A stretch of 64,000 nt of DNA, taken from positions 48,640 to 112,639 of the forward strand of contig CAINDG010000025.1 in the NCBI GenBank assembly GCA_903847315.1. Reading direction: 5' to 3'. Every line of letters begins with the position of its first letter. Positions within the stretch are counted from its first letter, which is position 1. The notes under the pieces were generated by a model. The model did no database searches, was not told the origin of the DNA, and saw only the letters and a program-made list of their open reading frames with translations. Shown piece after piece: positions 51,604 through 62,244 of this stretch. Position numbers and translations under genes: made by a program. The stretch comes from an uncultured Planctomycetota bacterium (lineage in GTDB: Bacteria > Planctomycetota > Phycisphaerae > Sedimentisphaerales > UBA12454).

Positions 51604-52458
51604 CTACTTTGTGGGCACAGCTCCCATAGCGGTAATAATTTTCTGCCCATCGCTGCTGTAAAGAAAATCAATAAATTCTTTCGCAAGTCCCTGCGGCTGC
51701 CCCTTATAGGCAATGCCAAGAGGAATCAAAAACTTGTACTCGCCGCTGAGTACATTTTTAATCGACGGTTCAACGCCGTTAATCTTCAACACTTTCAGGC
51801 CGGTATTTACTACGGCTGATAACGGCACAAACCCGATAGTTTGCTTATGTTCCCGCAGAGCGGCAACCATTTCCGGTGTCAGATACATTACTTTGGTGTT
51901 CAGACTGTTAACATCCGCAAAGCCCGGCAGCATTTCATTAAGAATCCGCAGGGCTGAATCGCCTTGTTCTCTTGTCAGCGGATATATTTTGCCCGGCTTT
52001 GCGCCAAGCTGACTCCAATCGGTAATTTTTCCGGAATAGACGCCGATTATCTGTTCGGTTGTAATATTATCGATACCGTTTACATCCGGATGCACGGCAA
52101 AAACCACCGGCGTACGGGCAAATACCTGCTGAGTAAGGCCGAGTGCTTTTTCACTGTCTTTCAGCGGACGGGCAACCCTGGCAAGGTCGGCTTTTCCCGC
52201 AATAAGAACTTTTATGCCACCGGCAGAGCCGATACTGTCCGGCACTTCTATCTGTATGCCGCTATTTTTTCCCATCATAGCTTTTGCAGCTGCAAACAGA
52301 AGGTCTTGGTTGTCACCTGAGCCGCTAACGACAATCTTTTGGCCGGCAACTGTATTCGAATCTTTGCCTGCCTTTTCCGTCGGAGAAGATGAAGCACATA
52401 CGGATTGAGCAAAACAAAAACTGATAACAAACACCCAATAGATAAGTTTTGTATTCAT
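51604..52458 (-). CDS. PstS-like periplasmic substrate-binding protein
   Basis: The protein has 284 residues from the ATG at 52458, which has AGAGGCG upstream. It has a signal peptide ending near VCASS. VVSGSGDNQDLLFAAAKAMMG, LARVARPLKDSEKAL, VFAVHPDVNGIDNITTEQIIGVYSGKITDWSQLG and GFVPLSAVV mark the PstS/tungstate family. No transporter genes follow; instead a sensor kinase and regulator do, 37 nt downstream. It may therefore be a sensing accessory rather than a transport component. Confidence 0.87.
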   Translation of the reverse strand: MNTKLIYWVFVISFCFAQSVCASSSPTEKAGKDSNTVAGQKIVVSGSGDNQDLLFAAAKAMMGKNSGIQIEVPDSIGSAGGIKVLIAGKADLARVARPLKDSEKALGLTQQVFARTPVVFAVHPDVNGIDNITTEQIIGVYSGKITDWSQLGAKPGKIYPLTREQGDSALRILNEMLPGFADVNSLNTKVMYLTPEMVAALREHKQTIGFVPLSAVVNTGLKVLKINGVEPSIKNVLSGEYKFLIPLGIAYKGQPQGLAKEFIDFLYSSDGQKIITAMGAVPTK

Positions 52459-52680
52459 TGTTATACGCCTCTTATTTTCCCTCATAATAGTTTCAGGCCC
52501 GAAAAGACCTTACCTCAGAACATCTCTACAGTTATGTTAAGTTTTTCGGCGATATTACTGCTCCCCTTTATTGTGGTATTAAATACTGCTTAAAATTGGC
52601 GTAAAAGGCCGATTTGAGGCAACGATATCCCATAGATACAATATTATCGGGCATTAAATAAAGATGTGTCTTGTGGAAAA

Positions 52681-52754
52681 TATCCCCGTCGGGAGTTGAA
52701 CCCGAAACCTCTGGCTTCGGAGGCCAGCACTCTATCCAATTGAGCTACGGGGAC
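52681..52754 (-). tRNA. tRNA-Arg (anticodon CCG)
   Basis: The 74-base cloverleaf has acceptor GTCCCCG pairing with CGGGGAT (one G-U pair), a D-arm with AGCTC, an anticodon stem CTGGC/GCCAG with loop CTCCGAA, and a T-arm CGGG-TTCAACT-CCCG. The anticodon is CCG, reading CGG. The discriminator base is A, and CCA is not encoded. Confidence 0.95.
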
Positions 52755-52798
52755 ATAACGTTAATTATCCCCTCGGCAAAAAGATTTGTCCAGTTTTA

Positions 52799-53821
52799 TT
52801 ATGCCAGCTTTTGCGGCTCGCCGAGCAGTTTGGCAACATAGTCCAGGAATTGCGCGGCCTCGGCTCCATTTGCGATTCTGTGGTCAACCGCCAGCGACAA
52901 TTTCATAAGTTTGCCGACAGCAATTTTGTCATCATCTGCCAGGCAGGTATCGGTAATTTTCCCGACGCCGAGAATGCTGCACTGGCCGGGTATAACTATG
53001 GGTATGAATGAATCGACTCCAAGCGGGCCGAGATTACTTACGGTTATGCAGCCGTCCTGAAAATCTTCAGGCGTCAGTTTCCCGGCCTCAGCACGTTCGA
53101 TAAGAGCGACGCTGGATTGCGCAATCTGTTCGAGGCTTTTTTTATCAACGTCTTTTACAACCGGCGTAATCAATCCATCTTTCACAGCAACGGCAAGTCC
53201 TATACCTATCGAATCGGCAAGCACAACAGAATCGCCTTCAAGCCTGCCTGTCATAATCGGCCATTGCTTCATACCGACAGCTAACGCTTTTATTATAAGG
53301 TCATTGAAAGATACAGACTTGTTCAGTTTTTCACGGAACGCGACGAGTTCTGTCGCATCAACAACAACATTGAGATAAAAGCACGGTATTTCGCGTTTGG
53401 ATTGCAGCATTTTTTCAGCGGTGATTTTGCCGAATTTGCTGAGCGGTACTTTTTGACCGAGTTTATAAATATTTTCGCCTTTTCCAGCAGGCATTACATC
53501 GGTTGTGACGGATTTTTTTACAGATGCCGGGGAGGTCTTTTGTTTGTTTTGGCCGGCGGCAGTGTTAATATTAACTTGCTCATTTTCCTGGCCGAGTATC
53601 AGGAGAACCTGGTCAACCTGCAAAGTTTGCCCCTGCTGAGCGGAAATAACCTTTACGAAACCTTCTGCGGGCGATTCCATTTCAAGGGTCGCCTTGTCTG
53701 TTTCAATTTCGAAGATGATATCGCCCTTTTTGATTTTCTGCCCGACTTTTACAAGGCAGTTTACGACAGTGCCCTGCTCCATCGTTTTTCCAAACCGCGG
53801 CAGTTTAATTTCCTCAGCCAT
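52799..53821 (-). CDS. Lipoyl-domain 2-oxoacid dehydrogenase E2-type acyltransferase
   Basis: The 340-residue protein has an N-terminal lipoyl domain with Lys43 in ETDKATLEMES, a linker, and the catalytic domain with SFNDLIIKALAVGM, TVSNLGPLGVDSF and DHRIANGAEAAQFL (active-site His). The peripheral subunit-binding domain, which holds E3 in normal E2 chains, is missing. No E1 or E3 genes are near. It may act with complexes encoded elsewhere. Its stop is followed by unrelated non-coding sequence and the tRNA. Confidence 0.9.
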   Translation of the reverse strand: MAEEIKLPRFGKTMEQGTVVNCLVKVGQKIKKGDIIFEIETDKATLEMESPAEGFVKVISAQQGQTLQVDQVLLILGQENEQVNINTAAGQNKQKTSPASVKKSVTTDVMPAGKGENIYKLGQKVPLSKFGKITAEKMLQSKREIPCFYLNVVVDATELVAFREKLNKSVSFNDLIIKALAVGMKQWPIMTGRLEGDSVVLADSIGIGLAVAVKDGLITPVVKDVDKKSLEQIAQSSVALIERAEAGKLTPEDFQDGCITVSNLGPLGVDSFIPIVIPGQCSILGVGKITDTCLADDDKIAVGKLMKLSLAVDHRIANGAEAAQFLDYVAKLLGEPQKLA

Positions 53822-54664
53822 TTATTTAACCTTTCGGCACAGAAATAACCGATAGGTTTTAAATTCCGCGAAATTTTTGCCGCTTCTGTTGCCTTTCAGA
53901 TATTTTACCTCGGCCTTTTCGATTTTTTTCCTGTATCTCCACTTTATAAGTTTCAGGACAATGGGATGCTGGCTCTGGAAAAATCTTTCCACGGCGCTGA
54001 TGGCAGGCACCATTACCTCTCTCGTCGTCCTGTCTACAATATCTATATTAGGAGCCATTTCAGGCGTAATATCTATATCCTCAATAATTCTAAAAGGCGA
54101 CTGCCCCATAAGATTCATAAACTTATCGAGCTTATGCCCGCCCTTGATGGCGCACAAGTCGGGAGACTGCGTCTTGAAAAAGTCGCAGATAAGCATATAA
54201 CCGCCCGGCTTTAAAAGAGACGCAGCTATGTCAATAACGCGGTCAAGGTCGATATACTGAAAACTTTCGCAGAACATTACCATATCGTATTTTTTGCTGG
54301 TTTGAATTTCCTCAAGTTTGCACTTGAAAATTTCGCTTGTTTTGCCGAGCAATTCTTCGACCCGCTTGTTCTGGTAAGGAGTCGGGCAAACGCAGTCAAC
54401 CTTATAGCCAAGGTCAACCAGCCTTTTTGAAAATGCGCCTGTGCCGCAGCCGACATCGAGAACAGTCTTTACCTCGACAGGTATGTGCGAAATGATAAAC
54501 TTGCAGTACTCGTCCTGGGCGATGTGAAGATTGAGAATTTCAGGCTCAAGGCCCTTCTTCCACATACCGTAATGCAAATGGTCGAGCTTGAACAGACCTT
54601 TGCCGAGAATATGACCGATTTCAAGGCCTATTTCGCGCGATATATGTCTTTTGCTGTCCTTCAA
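53822..54664 (-). CDS. Class I SAM-dependent methyltransferase
   Basis: The 280-residue protein has the SAM-binding motif VLDVGCGTGAFSKRLVDLG, then MVMFCESFQYIDLDRVI and LLKPGGYMLICDFF. This resembles small-molecule or lipid methyltransferases of the Methyltransf_11 type. It starts with TTG, with AAAGGAA eight bases upstream. Its stop adjoins the ATG of the E2 gene, so the two are coupled. The substrate cannot be read from the sequence. Confidence 0.88.
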   Translation of the reverse strand: MKDSKRHISREIGLEIGHILGKGLFKLDHLHYGMWKKGLEPEILNLHIAQDEYCKFIISHIPVEVKTVLDVGCGTGAFSKRLVDLGYKVDCVCPTPYQNKRVEELLGKTSEIFKCKLEEIQTSKKYDMVMFCESFQYIDLDRVIDIAASLLKPGGYMLICDFFKTQSPDLCAIKGGHKLDKFMNLMGQSPFRIIEDIDITPEMAPNIDIVDRTTREVMVPAISAVERFFQSQHPIVLKLIKWRYRKKIEKAEVKYLKGNRSGKNFAEFKTYRLFLCRKVK

Positions 54665-54774
54665 AAGTCAATTCCTTTCAATTAAACAAAAGATAATAAC
54701 ATTTTCAAAAAAAGCCGCAAGGGAAATAAGAACAGTCCATAATAGATAGCGGGAAAAACACAGAATTTGAATAA

Positions 54775-55716
54775 TTAGTGCGAAATAGTAATCAGCGGCG
54801 GCTCTTCAGTTTCGCCATCGGCGCTTTTGTGAGTAATGTATCGGCAATAGAACCACCTCAGCAGACCGCTCAAGGCGAAACTCCAGAATACAAGCACAAG
54901 CGCGACTTCAAAACTGATAATTACAATCACTATAAAAGCTATTGCCCATATAAGATATGCAAACGGTTTTCTGCCGCGAAGATACTGATTAAGAACATGC
55001 GAATAGCGGACTCTGCTGACCATAAGAATCGATACCACCAGCGTCACAAACGGCAGAGCAGCAATGATAATATTATTTTCAATATGTGAAAAGAACGTAT
55101 AGTTAATGTTGAGGTTTGCGATAATATCCTGATTAAGAATGACAAGACTTGTAATCACTCCCGCCGCCGCCGGAGTAGGCAATCCCCAAAAACTCATATG
55201 GTTCGCCTCGTCCTCTTCGTTTTCGACGTTGAATCTGGCAAGTCTTATCGCGGCGCATCCGAGATATATCGCCGCCGTCAGCCATAAAAAGCGGTACACA
55301 AAAACGTCAAACGCGGGATTATTAAAAGTAACTCTGCTCTCAACAACCTGCAGCATAAGAAACGCGGGCGCTATGCCGAAACTGATTACATCGCACAGGC
55401 TGTCGAGTTGGCCGCCGAAGCTGCTGGTGTTCTGACTAATCCTGGCAACCTGACCGTCGAGCATATCGGCAATCATCGCAAGAAAAATCATATAACAGGA
55501 CATTGAAAAGAACGGAAACTGATGCTTGTAAATATCCACCCCTGTAACATCGGATTGTCCCGCCCTGGCGGCAAAAACTATCGCGGCAAAACCGCAGATG
55601 CCGTTGAGAAGGGTAATCAGCGATGGCAGTATCGTGATATATTTTAGCCTTTGCCTGCGAACGGTTCGCAAAAGGCTTCGCTTTGCTCGTTCTGATTTGT
55701 TAACTGGTTCCATCAT
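54775..55716 (-). CDS. pssA: CDP-diacylglycerol-serine O-phosphatidyltransferase
   Basis: The protein has about 313 residues. The CDP-alcohol phosphatidyltransferase motif is complete: DMLDGQVARISQNTSSFGGQLDSLCDVISFG (DGX2ARX8GX3DX3D). About eight helices follow. It makes phosphatidylserine. The ATG at 55716 (or 55713) is likelier than a TTG at 55725. It overlaps the psd gene, so synthesis and decarboxylation of phosphatidylserine are coupled. Confidence 0.95.
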   Translation of the reverse strand: MMEPVNKSERAKRSLLRTVRRQRLKYITILPSLITLLNGICGFAAIVFAARAGQSDVTGVDIYKHQFPFFSMSCYMIFLAMIADMLDGQVARISQNTSSFGGQLDSLCDVISFGIAPAFLMLQVVESRVTFNNPAFDVFVYRFLWLTAAIYLGCAAIRLARFNVENEEDEANHMSFWGLPTPAAAGVITSLVILNQDIIANLNINYTFFSHIENNIIIAALPFVTLVVSILMVSRVRYSHVLNQYLRGRKPFAYLIWAIAFIVIVIISFEVALVLVFWSFALSGLLRWFYCRYITHKSADGETEEPPLITISH

Positions 55717-56383
55717 ATTTCGCAAGTATCGTAAGGCCTGCCTTTACCTTGTCGCCAATCTTGACGGCAATTTCAGCGCCGCAGCCGGCAGGCAGATAAA
55801 GCTCAGTCCTAGAGCCAAATTTTATCATTCCGAAGACGCTGCCGCCAGTAAATTCCTGACCCTTCTCTGCATCGCAAACAATTCTCCTGGCTATCGCGCC
55901 GCTTATCTGGCGGACAAGAATTTTGTCGCTGGGCTTTTTAAGGCGAACCATCCCTATGTCGTTGCTCTCATTGACTTTACCGCAATTTGGGTCAAGGGCA
56001 TTTATGAATTGCCCTTTGCGATATGTGATTTTCTCTATCCTGACGGCACAAGGCGCTCTATTTATATGTACGCTGAAAATACTCAAAAATATGCCGATTC
56101 TTGTCGCCGGGCCGCCTATAATGCTCGACTCATCGACAAGTTCGATATCGCTTATCGTGCCGTCGGCGGGCGAAAGGATTAAATTGTCCCCTGCCGGTAT
56201 TTGCCGATAAGGGTCGCGGAAAAACGACAACATCCATATTAAAACTACTGCCAAAACCGATTCAAGTATCCAAAACAGCGAACTAATCGGCACTAAAAAG
56301 GCGATTATCGCCATCGTCAGGACACTAATGCCGGGATAAATCACAACCTGCGGCAAACCATATTTTGTAAGCGGTATTCTCAT
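55700..56383 (-). CDS. psd: Phosphatidylserine decarboxylase (short form)
   Basis: The 227-residue protein has two N-terminal helices, then FFRDPYRQIPAGDNLILSPADG, FSVHINRAP, and the self-cleavage site in IKFGSRTELYLP, where Ser becomes the pyruvoyl group. It converts phosphatidylserine to phosphatidylethanolamine. The short proenzyme type is usual outside proteobacteria. It is the first gene of the psd-pssA pair. Confidence 0.96.
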   Translation of the reverse strand: MRIPLTKYGLPQVVIYPGISVLTMAIIAFLVPISSLFWILESVLAVVLIWMLSFFRDPYRQIPAGDNLILSPADGTISDIELVDESSIIGGPATRIGIFLSIFSVHINRAPCAVRIEKITYRKGQFINALDPNCGKVNESNDIGMVRLKKPSDKILVRQISGAIARRIVCDAEKGQEFTGGSVFGMIKFGSRTELYLPAGCGAEIAVKIGDKVKAGLTILAKYDGTS

Positions 56384-56483
56384 AAGTTTATTTTAACCGC
56401 GGCTCCGTCCTAAGTCCAGCCAAAGATTAGCAGACCCGCCGCCGCACATTCGTGCTATGGCGGGCAAGTTTCACGAATTATTT

Positions 56484-56513
56484 TCTGATAACTGAATTAC
56501 CGATAACTGATAA
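56484..56513. repeat. GATAACTGA-type repeat
   Basis: Units GATAACTGAATTACC and GATAACTGATAA resemble the GTTATCGGTTATCAG units near 21741. They lie in a 254-base gap otherwise without features, except TATAAT at 56583-56588 before the next gene. Confidence 0.55.
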
Positions 56514-56637
56514 TTATTTCCTTGATTTTGGGGGAAGATGGAAGGTATTCTATTGTGTGTATGTTTGGCGTTTTATGTAGGCTGTATAATGATTATTCGG
56601 CTTTTAAGGCGCAATCAGATTTTATTTTGGAGGCGTT

Positions 56638-57411
56638 ATGATACTTAAAACAAAACTTTCGATGGGTTTAGGGGTTCTGTTCCTAATCATTTTTGCATTA
56701 GCACTTTTCTGCAGCTATTACGTTGACAAACTATCCGACCAGGCAGAGGGCATCCTGAGAAATAATTATGACTCCATTGTCTATACAAGAAATATGATGA
56801 CCGCCCTGGATGATATGGAAACTTCCATCAGCAGCAGTGTCTCCAATCCAGACAATAAAAAAATAACCGATTATTATTCACAGCTTTTCGAAGCCGGCAA
56901 AATTGAATTCGATAAAAACCTAAAAGCGGAAAAGAACAATATAACAGAGATTCATGAAAAAGAATATGCAGAAGCACTCAACAGCGATTATAATATTTAC
57001 CTGAACCTCTGCGAACAGATAAAGAAAGGAGCAGGCAGCTCTTCAACAAATTTTAACGAAGTTCTGCCGTGCTACGAAAGGCTCAAACATTCTATTTTCA
57101 ATATCAACGACCTTAATATGCAGACAGTTGTGCGAAAAAGTCAGGCAACAAAAGATGAGTCAGTTCATATAGTAAACTATATGGCCGTAACAGTAACATT
57201 GTGCATTATACTTGCCTTTGGATATTTCTGGTACTTTCCGTTTTATATTTCCAATACAATATCCTACTTATCAAACAGGATGACGGAATTGCTTAAGAAA
57301 AGCGGTATCGCAACTGATGTAAAAACAAATGACGAGACATATGTCATTTTGCAGGCAATAAAGCAGCTCGAAAAGAAACTGGGCGTTGAGGGCACGGAAA
57401 AAGATACTTAG
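56638..57411 (+). CDS. Orphan sensor-like membrane protein without output domain
   Basis: The 257-residue protein has TM1 (about 10-29), a helical periplasmic domain (30-180) like the four-helix-bundle of sensor kinases, and TM2 (about 183-202). A HAMP-like stub (FYISNTISYLSNRMTELL) and a short cytoplasmic helix follow. There is no kinase, cyclase or methyl-accepting domain. The opening (KLSMGLGVLFLIIFALALFCSYYVDKL) matches such kinases. It could be a truncated kinase or a partner subunit. GGAGG precedes the ATG. Confidence 0.7.
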   Translation: MILKTKLSMGLGVLFLIIFALALFCSYYVDKLSDQAEGILRNNYDSIVYTRNMMTALDDMETSISSSVSNPDNKKITDYYSQLFEAGKIEFDKNLKAEKNNITEIHEKEYAEALNSDYNIYLNLCEQIKKGAGSSSTNFNEVLPCYERLKHSIFNINDLNMQTVVRKSQATKDESVHIVNYMAVTVTLCIILAFGYFWYFPFYISNTISYLSNRMTELLKKSGIATDVKTNDETYVILQAIKQLEKKLGVEGTEKDT

Positions 57412-57543
57412 TAGAATAAGATGCTGCGGTAAAATGCCAAGCGAACTACCTTATCCTGCACCTAAACTTTAGGTCTTGACTATTTGCGGCAAAATAGTTA
57501 CCCTTTTTGACTCGAAAAGAAATAGTTTCCGGTATGAGTTTAG

Positions 57544-58893
<1,350 letters not shown>

Positions 58894-58917
58894 AAATATA
58901 AAAGTATAGAGTATAAA

Positions 58918-58945
58918 AACCCTCGGCAGTAAACCGGGGGTTTTT
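58918..58945 (+). terminator. Intrinsic terminator after eno
   Basis: AACCCTCGG (58918-58926) pairs with CCGGGGGTT (58934-58942) with one T-G pair, and a T run follows. Confidence 0.85.
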
Positions 58946-58972
58946 CCCTTTCGGCGGATTGTAAGAGATGAT

Positions 58973-59722
58973 ATGTCAAGATTAGCGGAGATTATATTAA
59001 TAGCGGCAGCGGCATCGGCAGCGATGGCTGAGCCGAATATTGTATCCCCTGTCTTTGAGCCGGGCAAAGAAGTTCGGCTGAACATCGGCAAAGAAGTGGG
59101 CGAAATACTCGTTTATGTGCCCGCCGATTATAACGACGACTGCAATTGGCCTGCGATATTTTATTATCACGGACAAGGCGGACAGCTTTCGACAAAATGG
59201 CTCCAAACGGCCACAGGAGGCAAAGGGTTTATTATCGTTAGTCTGGAATTTGTCCCCACAACCTCAGAAAAAATGAATCAGTTGCAGTATCGAACATACG
59301 CCGAACGGGAGATAAAAAACATTGCGTTCGCAAGACATTTTTTGCAGGGCCGGCTTAAGATAGACCCTAAAATGACGGTACTGGCGGGCGTCAGTCGCGG
59401 AGGCTGGCTGGTCGCCGATATTTTTGGGTTTAGGCCTCAGCTCGCAGCGGCAGTGGTAATTACGTGCGCAGGTAATCATAATTGGCTGCCTGATGAACCT
59501 ATGTCTCTTGCGGGCAAGTATGTCTATATCGGCGCCGGCGAAATAGACCAGAACCTGGGGCCTGCGAAAAAAGCTGCAGCATATTTTGGAAATCGCAAAG
59601 CCGATGTGACATTTGAGATATACGCCGGCTTAGGACACGAAATAAATCCTAAATCGCCAATAATGCAAAAATGGTTTTCCGATTTGAGGGGCAATCTTAG
59701 TCGAATGGCGATAAAGAAATAA
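58973..59722 (+). CDS. Secreted alpha/beta hydrolase (esterase-like)
   Basis: The 249-residue protein has a signal peptide (to about Ala19), an oxyanion segment PAIFYYHGQGG, the nucleophile Ser141 in AGVSRGGWLVADIFG (GxSxG), and a likely catalytic His in AGLGHEI. This fold is shared by PHB-depolymerase-like and feruloyl-esterase-like enzymes, but the substrate is unknown. It lies between eno and the mur genes with its own start, after the eno terminator, and converges on mraY. Confidence 0.85.
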   Translation: MSRLAEIILIAAAASAAMAEPNIVSPVFEPGKEVRLNIGKEVGEILVYVPADYNDDCNWPAIFYYHGQGGQLSTKWLQTATGGKGFIIVSLEFVPTTSEKMNQLQYRTYAEREIKNIAFARHFLQGRLKIDPKMTVLAGVSRGGWLVADIFGFRPQLAAAVVITCAGNHNWLPDEPMSLAGKYVYIGAGEIDQNLGPAKKAAAYFGNRKADVTFEIYAGLGHEINPKSPIMQKWFSDLRGNLSRMAIKK

Positions 59723-59727
59723 ATCCG

Positions 59728-60867
59728 TCAGCGGATTTTAAGTGTCGCAAGCGCTAAAGCCGCAAAGGCGGCGGCTAAAAGCCAGAACCGCACCACTACC
59801 TGCGGCTCAGACCAGCCGGCAAGATGAAAATGATGATGAATCGGGGCACAGCGGAAAATCCTCTTCCCGCCGCTGTATTTAAAATATCCTATTTGCAAAA
59901 CAACGCTGAAAAGCTCAATCACAAACACGCCGCCGATAATCAGCAGCAGTATTTCGTTTCTTGTGACCAGTGCGCCGTATCCCATCGCTGCTCCCAGCGG
60001 CAGTGAGCCGATATCGCCCATAAACGTCTGGGCAGGATGGCAGTTAAACCACAGAAATCCCATCGTCGCGCCGAGAATCGACGAGAAAAATATGCTAAGC
60101 TCGCCCGCCTGCGGAATGTGGGGCAAGAGAAGATAACCGGCCCATGTCATTGTCGAAGTCCTTGTCATCGATTCGGACGCCATATAGCAAAGCGCCGCCA
60201 GAGTTGCGCTGGCAATCGCGACACAGCCTGCCGCCAGACCATCCATACCATCGGTGAGGTTGACGGCGTTGCTCGTCGCGGAAATATAAAATATCGCAAT
60301 CAGCACGAACAGCCAGCCGCTGATAGGTATGCCGTATTTGTAAAATGGAAGCCACAGTCTCGTCGCGTCCGGCACATTAGCGACATCGCGATAAAGAAAA
60401 GTTGCGATAAGCACTGCCCCGCCGAATTGAAACGCAAGTTTTTCCCATGGCTTCAGGCCGTTGCGGCTGCGATGGCGGATTGTGCTGGTCAGTTTGAGCC
60501 AGTCGTCAACGGCGCCTATTGCGCCGAACCATATCATCAAAATTATCGCCTTCTGGACAAACGGATTGTTGAGTTTGGCCCACAGAAAAGTTCCCGCCAT
60601 AACGGATATGAGAATAATAAGTCCGCCCATAGTGGGAGTATTTTCTTTGTCTTTATTGAGGGCATTTAATTTTTCATGATGAAATTCGGGTCTGTCGCCG
60701 ATTTTTTTTCGCATCAGCCAGCGGATAATTTTGGGGCCGGAAATCCACGCAACGATAAGGCTCGTAAGAGCCGCCATTATGCACCGGAACAGAACTTCCT
60801 GCCAGGCATAAAAACCAAGTGAGCGAGTTGTAAAATGCTCCAAAAATGAGAACAGATGATAAATCAT
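59728..60867 (-). CDS. mraY: Phospho-N-acetylmuramoyl-pentapeptide transferase
   Basis: The 379-residue protein has about ten helices with the family motifs TPTMGGLIIL, GAVDDWLKL, NAVNLTDGMDGLA, FMGDIGSLPLGA and PIHHHFHLAGW. It makes lipid I from UDP-MurNAc-pentapeptide and undecaprenyl phosphate. It follows murF with a 6-nt gap, giving the murE-murF-mraY order of the classical dcw cluster. Confidence 0.97.
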   Translation of the reverse strand: MIYHLFSFLEHFTTRSLGFYAWQEVLFRCIMAALTSLIVAWISGPKIIRWLMRKKIGDRPEFHHEKLNALNKDKENTPTMGGLIILISVMAGTFLWAKLNNPFVQKAIILMIWFGAIGAVDDWLKLTSTIRHRSRNGLKPWEKLAFQFGGAVLIATFLYRDVANVPDATRLWLPFYKYGIPISGWLFVLIAIFYISATSNAVNLTDGMDGLAAGCVAIASATLAALCYMASESMTRTSTMTWAGYLLLPHIPQAGELSIFFSSILGATMGFLWFNCHPAQTFMGDIGSLPLGAAMGYGALVTRNEILLLIIGGVFVIELFSVVLQIGYFKYSGGKRIFRCAPIHHHFHLAGWSEPQVVVRFWLLAAAFAALALATLKIR

Positions 60868-60873
60868 ATTTCC

Positions 60874-62244
60874 TTATTGTCCGATAAAAAGGCTCTTTAG
60901 CCTATCAATAACGGCTTCGAAATGTTCACTTCGCGAAGCTTTAACTAATATTATATCGTCAGGTTTAACAAATTTGTACAGATTATCGCAGAGTTGAGCG
61001 GTATTTTCAAATATGCCGGCTGAAATATTATAATCAGCGCATTTTTCAGCGGTTTTAGCTGCGACGGCACAATCGCCTTGGGTCGTCAGCAGAACAGGAA
61101 TTTTATATTGAGCGATTTTTTCGCCGAGCTGTTTATGAAGTTTTTCGCTTTGACTGCCGAGTTCGCCCATCCTGCCGAAAATAAAGACAGCTCTTTTTTT
61201 CTCCTGCCCCGCCATCAGCGACAAAGTTTCAAGAGCATTTTCCATCGAGCCGGGGTTGGCGTTATAACAATCGCAAAGTACAAGACAGGAGCCGAGCTTC
61301 AAAGGCTCAAGTCTCATATCAACAGGTTTTATCGATGCCGCTGTCTGTGCGAACTGAGCTGCTGAAATGCCGAGATTTTTACAGACCGCCCATGCCGCGG
61401 CGGCATTTTCAACATTCGCCCTGCCTGCAAGCGGCAAATTCACCGTGACACCATCGATAACAAAAGTACTTCTGTCGCCTGAAAGTTTAATATTTTCGAT
61501 ATGCACATTACAATCTTTTGTTGTCCCGAAAGTTTGAAAGGTCAGTTTCAGAGTTCGGCAATAATCGACAAGTTCTTTTATCGAGCCGTTAATGAAAAAT
61601 TCTCCGCCGGCTCTCAAACCTGCCGTGATAGAAACTTTTTCCTTTATTATCGCATCGACATCGCCAAAACCTTCCAGATGAGCCGGGCATATTGTCGTTA
61701 TGATTGCAATATCAGGCCGAATTATCTTTGTAAGATGCTCAATTTCGCCAATGTGATTGCTGCCAAGTTCAGAAATCAGAATTTGACTGTCGCAAGGAGC
61801 ATCTAATATCGTAAGTGGCACGCCGATGTTGTTGTTGTAGCTCTTCGGCGATGAAAAACATTTAAAATTACTCTTTAAAACGTGATAAATTATATTTTTT
61901 GTGGTCGTTTTTCCAGCCGAGCCGGTAATTGCGATAACTTTATATGATGAATTTTCTCTTACATACCTCGCCAGCTCGCCAAGAGCCTTAATTGTATCAT
62001 CAACAATTAGAACAGGTTTATCGCTGACGATTTTTTTCTGCGTAACTGCGCAAACCGCGCCGTTTTCAAAGGCTTGTTTGACAAAATCGTGACCGTCGTG
62101 ATTTTCACCTTTAATTGCGAAGAATACACAGCCGGGCGATATTTTGCGGGAGTCGATGCTTACACTGCTTATCGTGTTTGCGACGGCAGGTATTTTTTGA
62201 GCTTTTATAATTTCAGCAAGTTTTTTTGTATTTAACAGGATCAC
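60874..62244 (-). CDS. murF: UDP-MurNAc-tripeptide-D-Ala-D-Ala ligase
   Basis: The 456-residue protein has the P-loop ITGSAGKTTTKN (about 106-117), SVSIDSRKISPGCVFFAIKG at the N-terminus, the VEN-A linker region and DCYNANPGSMENAL at the C-terminus. It adds D-Ala-D-Ala in the cytoplasm. It begins with GTG overlapping the murE stop (GTGA). Confidence 0.96.
   Translation of the reverse strand: MILLNTKKLAEIIKAQKIPAVANTISSVSIDSRKISPGCVFFAIKGENHDGHDFVKQAFENGAVCAVTQKKIVSDKPVLIVDDTIKALGELARYVRENSSYKVIAITGSAGKTTTKNIIYHVLKSNFKCFSSPKSYNNNIGVPLTILDAPCDSQILISELGSNHIGEIEHLTKIIRPDIAIITTICPAHLEGFGDVDAIIKEKVSITAGLRAGGEFFINGSIKELVDYCRTLKLTFQTFGTTKDCNVHIENIKLSGDRSTFVIDGVTVNLPLAGRANVENAAAAWAVCKNLGISAAQFAQTAASIKPVDMRLEPLKLGSCLVLCDCYNANPGSMENALETLSLMAGQEKKRAVFIFGRMGELGSQSEKLHKQLGEKIAQYKIPVLLTTQGDCAVAAKTAEKCADYNISAGIFENTAQLCDNLYKFVKPDDIILVKASRSEHFEAVIDRLKSLFIGQ

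Noticed and set aside
57476..57504. Promoter for eno from TTGACT
   Set aside because: No acceptable minus-10 box lies at the right distance, so it was not listed as a separate feature.
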